A stretch of 64,000 nucleotides of DNA from Plasmodium brasilianum (Eukaryota > Apicomplexa > Aconoidasida > Haemosporida > Plasmodiidae). The notes beneath the pieces were generated by a model. That model did no database searches. It was not told the origin of the DNA and worked only from the letters and a program-made list of their open reading frames with translations. The stretch is taken from contig NC_090123.1 of NCBI RefSeq assembly GCF_023973825.1, positions 502,001-566,000 on the forward strand. The letters run 5' to 3'. Both the position numbers and the translations under genes were made by a program. This document shows positions 61,309 through 64,000 of this stretch, piece after piece. The first letter of the stretch is position 1. Every line of letters starts with the position of its first letter.

Positions 61309-63988
61309 CACTGAGATACTTCAAATTTTTTTATCTTAAAAAAATTAAAAATACATATATATATGCTTATGTAGTAGACTGTGTATCATAAGAAAGATTT
61401 TAAATATGCTTACTTGACAATATATATATATATATGTACATATTTATACATCAAATGTAATCTTTTTGAAAGAAACAATAATTTTTGTATGTTTGTAAAT
61501 ACAAAGTATCATATGTATAAAAATATGGTTATTTCACAATATTACGTATATATATCATCTTATGGATACGCCTTTTAGACAAATTTTACCATTTCCTTTT
61601 TTTTTAAAACATCTTGGCTCAAAAGCCTTATATCTTGTTTTAGCATTTCGACCGTTGATAAACTTCTTTTATTTTTTAATTTATAAGAATCATTTATTTG
61701 ATTCATTTTTAATAACATCTTTTTATAAGATACTTCTTTTATCTTTTTTTCTTGTAGTGCGCTCCTTTAAAAAAAAAAAATAATAAAAAAAAAATTTAAA
61801 AACATACGCATAATTTTACAGGTGTAATTGAACATTCGTCTTTTTAAAAAAAAATATGAACAAAGAAAAAGAATAATAGTAAATATATAGCAGTGAATAA
61901 CCAAATAGTGAACAAGTGAACTACGTAAATACTAACTTAACACCTTATACAATTAACCAATTAAGTATAATATATAAATGTTAATTACGAAGCAAACGGT
62001 AAACAGGGGGTGGAGAAAAAAAGAAAAAAGAAAAAAAATAATAAAAAATTTTCTACTTAAGTTCTTTAATGTAGCATTCCTTTCCGCTAATAAGTGCATG
62101 ACTTTTTTTCGATTCTTTTTGATAGTAATTTTCTTTCAATTTGCAATTATTTCTTAAATCGTTGAAGCTATCAGAAAATATTAAGGACGTTTTTCATTTA
62201 ATATGTTTAATTATAGATATATTACTGTATATAATGTGTCCAATCACATATGTCTATTTAAAAAATTACATCGGAAACATGTAAATATTCCCATTCTTTA
62301 TGTGTGTGTATGGAATTATTGTCAAACATTGATATGCTTATAAAGCCATATACACATCTATCTATATATATGTAAACATATAAGTATGTTTGTACGTGCC
62401 TATGTGTGAAATTGACTCAGCATTTTCTAGGTACAATATATTTGCATACACCATCAAACATACGTAAATTCATTTGCTCGTATTAAAAGGTTTTCTACCG
62501 TCAACTGTAAGTAATATAATTTGTATTACGTAATATATATATATATATATATACGCATGCTGTATTTTCTTTTTTTTTTCTTTTTACAATTTAAGTAACA
62601 AGGCTCCGATAAATTCGTTCTTTTTAAGGACATTCGTATTATATTCTTCCTTAATGTTGCTTATTTCTTTATATACAGTTATTAGCTCATTACTTATCAT
62701 ATTTTTAATCTTCTCCTGGGTATTCAATTGTGTTATATTTAAGCTTTGCTGAAAAGGACAAAACGAAAACCGCAAATATATGTATAAAAGTTTAAGATCA
62801 GAAATGTGTTAACAGTTCAATATGTGCCTATATATATACACGCATATATATATATATACAGATGTATATATAAACATATGTATATGTATGATTTTATACG
62901 GCTTTATTTGTAGCTGTATTAATATATTTCGCATTTCTAATTTCAAATGTACAACATGACTGGTGTTCTAGCTTGTTCTCATTTTTTTCTTTTTTGAATA
63001 TGCCTAATGGAAATCTCTTGATTTGTTATATATATGGTAGCTCATTTATTTAAACCCCTTTTTTTGGTCATCAATTTGTGTCTTTTTTTTTTATAACATA
63101 CATATTTTTCTATGTGCACACGCGTTATATGTGTTATATATGTTATATACATGATATACACATCTTGCACATGCACATGTACATATTTTAATTATTTTAT
63201 TTATTATTATTGATGTTACTTATAATTTATAATATACAAATTTTATTTTTTTTTTTTTTCTTGCCTATATTGAATACCTTATCCATTTCACACAAGTGGT
63301 CTAAAAAATTAGTGTTCGGTTTAACACTTCCTTTTTCTGATGAAAAGTCTATATCATTGTTTCCTGAGTCTTGCAGTGACGCTGCATAATTACATTCCTT
63401 CATCAGCGAATCTTCTGTATTATCCTTATTAAAAGGGGAATTATCTTTTTTTGAGTTAGTCATAGAATTGTTAAATTCATATATACCATCTCCTGTCCAT
63501 TTTTTTTCCTTTTGTAGTTTTTCTACCTCAGTTTTTAATGAACTAATTTCTAAATCTCTACTTTTTAATAGTTTTTTGTACTTTTCTATTTCTATTAATT
63601 TCTTATTTAAATATTCCTTAATCGAGTCTACATTACTTTTAACTGAGCTATTCTGAAGAGTATTATCTAATAAAGGAAAATAATCTGTCAATTTAGTTGA
63701 ATTGTCCTTCATATTTTTGTTACGCGAATGATTATTACTACTTTCAAAGTGTAAGGCACAAATATTTTTAGTTGAATCGTTTAATTCTATTTCATTGTAA
63801 TCCGGTTCATTCATATGATAATCTAATAAGGCACAATTTTTGGAATTACTCAGTTCGTTCCTAAGATTCTCTAAATTGTCCATATCTGCTTTGCATATAT
63901 TGTTACTTTTTGCCAATTCATAAAGATCAGTATCATCATTCATTCTTTCAAAATGTTTTAATGAATTTGTGCCTAGAATATTTGCCAT
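61309..63988 (-). CDS. Coiled-coil protein of unknown function (5' end possibly outside window)
   Basis: Five exons on the minus strand: 63988-63278, 62748-62588, 62167-62057, 61764-61590 and tentatively 61335-61309, about 394 residues. The internal junctions agree in phase (0, 2, 2, 0). Exon 1 (MANILGTNSLKHFERMNDDT..) is polar and then forms a heptad-like helix, SIKEYLNKKLIEIEKYKKLL then SRDLEISSLKTEVEKLQKEK. Later exons continue helical: QSLNITQLNTQEKIKNMISN, FNDLRNNCKLKENYYQKESK, SALQEKKIKEVSYKKMLLKM and TVEMLKQDIRLLSQDVLKKK. Such a protein is usually structural or a scaffold; I do not recognise it. The last exon (IKKFEVSQ) is chosen for its T-rich acceptor. An alternative 3' exon reading RNWLNEFLGFEKHAGNQN at 61251-61308 does not match the donor phase. 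The frame stays open upstream of the Met at 63988, so an upstream exon is possible. Confidence 0.65.
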
Positions 63989-64000
63989 TTCTGAATTATA

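Overview
The window is nuclear DNA from a malaria parasite (genus Plasmodium). Gene bodies are A+T-rich and full of Asn, Lys and Asp codons. Intergenic DNA is close to pure A/T, with long poly(dA:dT) and (TA)n tracts. Introns are short GT..AG types with T-rich acceptors, and several proteins carry asparagine runs inside conserved domains. From memory, the gene order resembles the part of P. falciparum chromosome 5 that carries SufA, L17 and a giant protein. The species cannot be fixed from sequence alone; a non-falciparum species such as P. malariae is plausible.

Layout, left to right. 1-4736 (-): Asn-rich protein with three CCCH zinc fingers, running off the left edge. 4737-9241: unusually long divergent intergenic region. 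9242-10020 (+): BUD31/G10 splicing factor, 3 exons. 10353-11551 (-): A-type Fe-S carrier (SufA/IscA) with an apicoplast-type leader, 5 exons. 12783-14321 (-): NIPA-like Mg2+ transporter. 17147-18028 (-): bacterial-type ribosomal protein L17 with an organellar leader, 3 exons. 19459-47920 (-): one giant VPS13-family lipid-transfer protein of about 9,100 residues. It fills 28 kb and its reading frame is interrupted by an (ATT)n/13-bp repeat near the C-terminus. 50945-53486 (+): BUD23-type 18S rRNA methyltransferase, 10 exons. 53896-54787 (-): TAF10-like histone-fold protein, 4 exons. 56524-58632 (+): Asn-rich protein of unknown function. 59070-60478 (-): small five-exon gene resembling the ribosome-biogenesis factor RBIS (C8orf59). 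61309 to about 63988 (-): coiled-coil protein near or crossing the right edge.

Most genes are housekeeping: splicing (BUD31), transcription (TAF10-like), ribosome maturation (BUD23, RBIS-like), organelle Fe-S assembly and translation (SufA, L17), and membrane lipid and ion transport (VPS13, NIPA). No tRNA, rRNA, transposon, subtelomeric gene family or CRISPR array was seen. Exon borders were derived by hand from reading frame, splice signals and remembered family alignments. The small multi-exon genes agree in phase at every proposed junction. The points most worth checking are the broken VPS13 frame, the RBIS-like and TAF10-like genes, and the 3' exon of the coiled-coil gene.
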